Shown here piece after piece: positions 63,120-64,000 of a DNA stretch of 64,000 nt (position 1 is the stretch's first letter; every line of letters begins with the position of its first letter). Source of the stretch: Paragonimus westermani (lineage: Eukaryota; Platyhelminthes; Trematoda; Plagiorchiida; Troglotrematidae). Under the pieces are notes generated by a model. The model was not told the DNA's origin. It made no database searches and worked only from the letters and a program-made list of their open reading frames with translations. Position numbers and translations under genes: made by a program. The stretch is taken from NCBI GenBank assembly GCA_008508345.1, contig QNGE01001737.1, positions 71,978 through 135,977 on the forward strand. Direction: 5' to 3'.

Positions 63120-63424
63120 TGTTGTGAATCCAGAAGGCGGACGACACAAAGGATGTCTTATTGGAGAAACCAATACACTACTTAAGCCTCTCAACGGGAC
63201 TAGGAACAAAAACACTCATTTGCACACCACACTCTTCTGAGGACGCTCCAGTCGCTTTGGACACCGTGTCTCAGTTCTATCATGTAGCGACAGCCATCAA
63301 ATGTCATTCTGTTTCTAACGATCCTTCCCGTATCTCTCCCGTATTTATCACGCGATCATTTCGATCTATGTGGCTACTGAATAGTGGTGTGAGTAGTATG
63401 GTGCGATCGTCTATCCTCACTACA
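63120..63424 (-). repeat. Gypsy 3' LTR (same family as 4936-5239)
   Basis: A 305-bp LTR read on the minus strand from TGTAGTGAGG (63,424) to the left end CA (63,120-63,121). It is similar over its whole length to the LTR at 4936-5239. The flanking GCTAC at 63,115-63,119 would be the candidate target-site repeat; its partner is outside the window. Confidence 0.92.
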
Positions 63425-64000
63425 CTCCTCCCCCCGCAAAGATTGTTCCAGTCGTAACAACAGGTTTTCAGGTTCTCTTCGTTCTCTCGACGATCTGCGT
63501 GCCGGTGTTGACACACCTGGTGGGCATTCTCTTCTGATCGGAATGTCGTACCATTTACACAGCTGGCTTCCGTGCACTCGATGTTGACTTTTCTCATTCT
63601 TTATCAAATACACTGGGCCACGACGTCCAACTACCACATACGGTTCCCTCCACTTTGCCGAGAATTTCCTGGATCCGGGCCTTGTTGCCTCCGCGCTACG
63701 CCGGCCTCGGTATTTAACCTTAGAACCAAGTTCAAACACAGTCCTACGACCTGATAACCTCGCAGTTGATCGCTCCTTAGATGCTTCTTGTGTTTTTTTC
63801 AAGTTTCGGTTGGCCGATCTCCGAGCTGCCGCTAATTCACGCGCGCTCATCCGTCGGTCTCCCCATAAACCAATCTCCTGATCGACTGGCAAACGTGGCA
63901 CGCGCCCACACATTAGCTCAAATGGCGACTTTTTCGTTGTCCCTTGCGGCGAAAAGCGGTGGGCCAACAGAATCAACGGTAACGTTTCTTCCCAGCTTCC
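63374..64000 (-). CDS. Gypsy integrase C-terminal part (runs off the window)
   Basis: A minus-strand open frame entering from the right edge and ending inside the 3' LTR at 63,374. It shows the end of a Ty3/Gypsy integrase: SWEETLPLILLAHR, then SPFELMCGRVPRLPVD, the conserved region after the catalytic core. A basic stretch and a C-terminal domain (FSAKWREPYVVVGRRGPVYL) follow. The frame is intact over the visible 209 codons, so this copy may be young. The catalytic DDE residues, RT and gag lie beyond the window. Confidence 0.9.
   Translation of the reverse strand, partial: GSWEETLPLILLAHRFSPQGTTKKSPFELMCGRVPRLPVDQEIGLWGDRRMSARELAAARRSANRNLKKTQEASKERSTARLSGRRTVFELGSKVKYRGRRSAEATRPGSRKFSAKWREPYVVVGRRGPVYLIKNEKSQHRVHGSQLCKWYDIPIRRECPPGVSTPARRSSRERREPENLLLRLEQSLRGEECSEDRRSHHTTHTTIQ
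63425..63441 (-). other. Polypurine tract of the Gypsy element
   Basis: Read on the minus strand, CTTTGCGGGGGGAGGAG stands directly before the LTR start TGTAGTGAGG, where plus-strand DNA synthesis is primed in this type of element. Confidence 0.85.

Noticed and set aside
63304..63597. A 97-codon minus-strand frame at the right edge
   Set aside because: It overlaps the integrase end and LTR in another frame and matches nothing itself.
1..64000. CRISPR arrays, prokaryotic operons, rRNA genes
   Set aside because: No regularly spaced direct repeats, no closely packed genes and no rRNA sequence were seen; the window is eukaryotic.

Overview
This is a 64 kb eukaryotic genomic window (one 24-base N gap, roughly 43% G+C by eye) that looks like flatworm DNA, most probably a digenean trematode. 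The reasons are small exons in long introns, Ty3/Gypsy elements including a decayed one resembling the CsRn1 lineage first described in Clonorchis, many diverged tRNA-like short repeats, and low gene density. The species call is inference; the eukaryotic nature is certain from the split gene.

Layout: 1-3298 shows nothing recognisable. A rearranged, truncated Ty3/Gypsy element lies at 3299-5239: gag, protease and the start of reverse transcriptase on the minus strand, a complete 304-bp LTR on the right, and a second, inverted piece of the same LTR end on the left. Both outer ends are the same LTR terminus, and the insertion is flanked by a 4-bp direct repeat.

The main gene is a GATA-type zinc-finger transcription factor on the minus strand, with eight proposed coding exons from about 19,784 to 7,082. 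The canonical C-terminal finger and its basic tail are encoded at 10,445-10,567 and 7,672-7,824. The upstream exons join in matching splice phase and carry a strongly divergent N-terminal finger at 14,662-14,952. Its introns hold a tRNA-like repeat, a (CA)n tract, a GC-rich island, a decayed Gypsy integrase on the opposite strand and one copy of a dispersed repeat with Pol III boxes.

From 20.4 to 63.1 kb I recognise no complete gene. This tract contains diverged copies of the dispersed repeats, a repeat with nested inverted arms, a perfect 50-bp AT-rich palindrome, a 332-bp direct duplication around CCAAT/TATA-like promoter sequence, two LINE remnants, and several exon-like open stretches that I could not assign to a family.

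The window ends inside a second member of the same Gypsy family: its 3' LTR is at 63,120-63,424 and the end of its integrase runs off the right edge. I see no evidence of an unknown multi-gene system. The most unusual items are the U3-to-U3 Gypsy insertion, the GATA factor's degenerate N-finger, and the nested-palindrome repeat.
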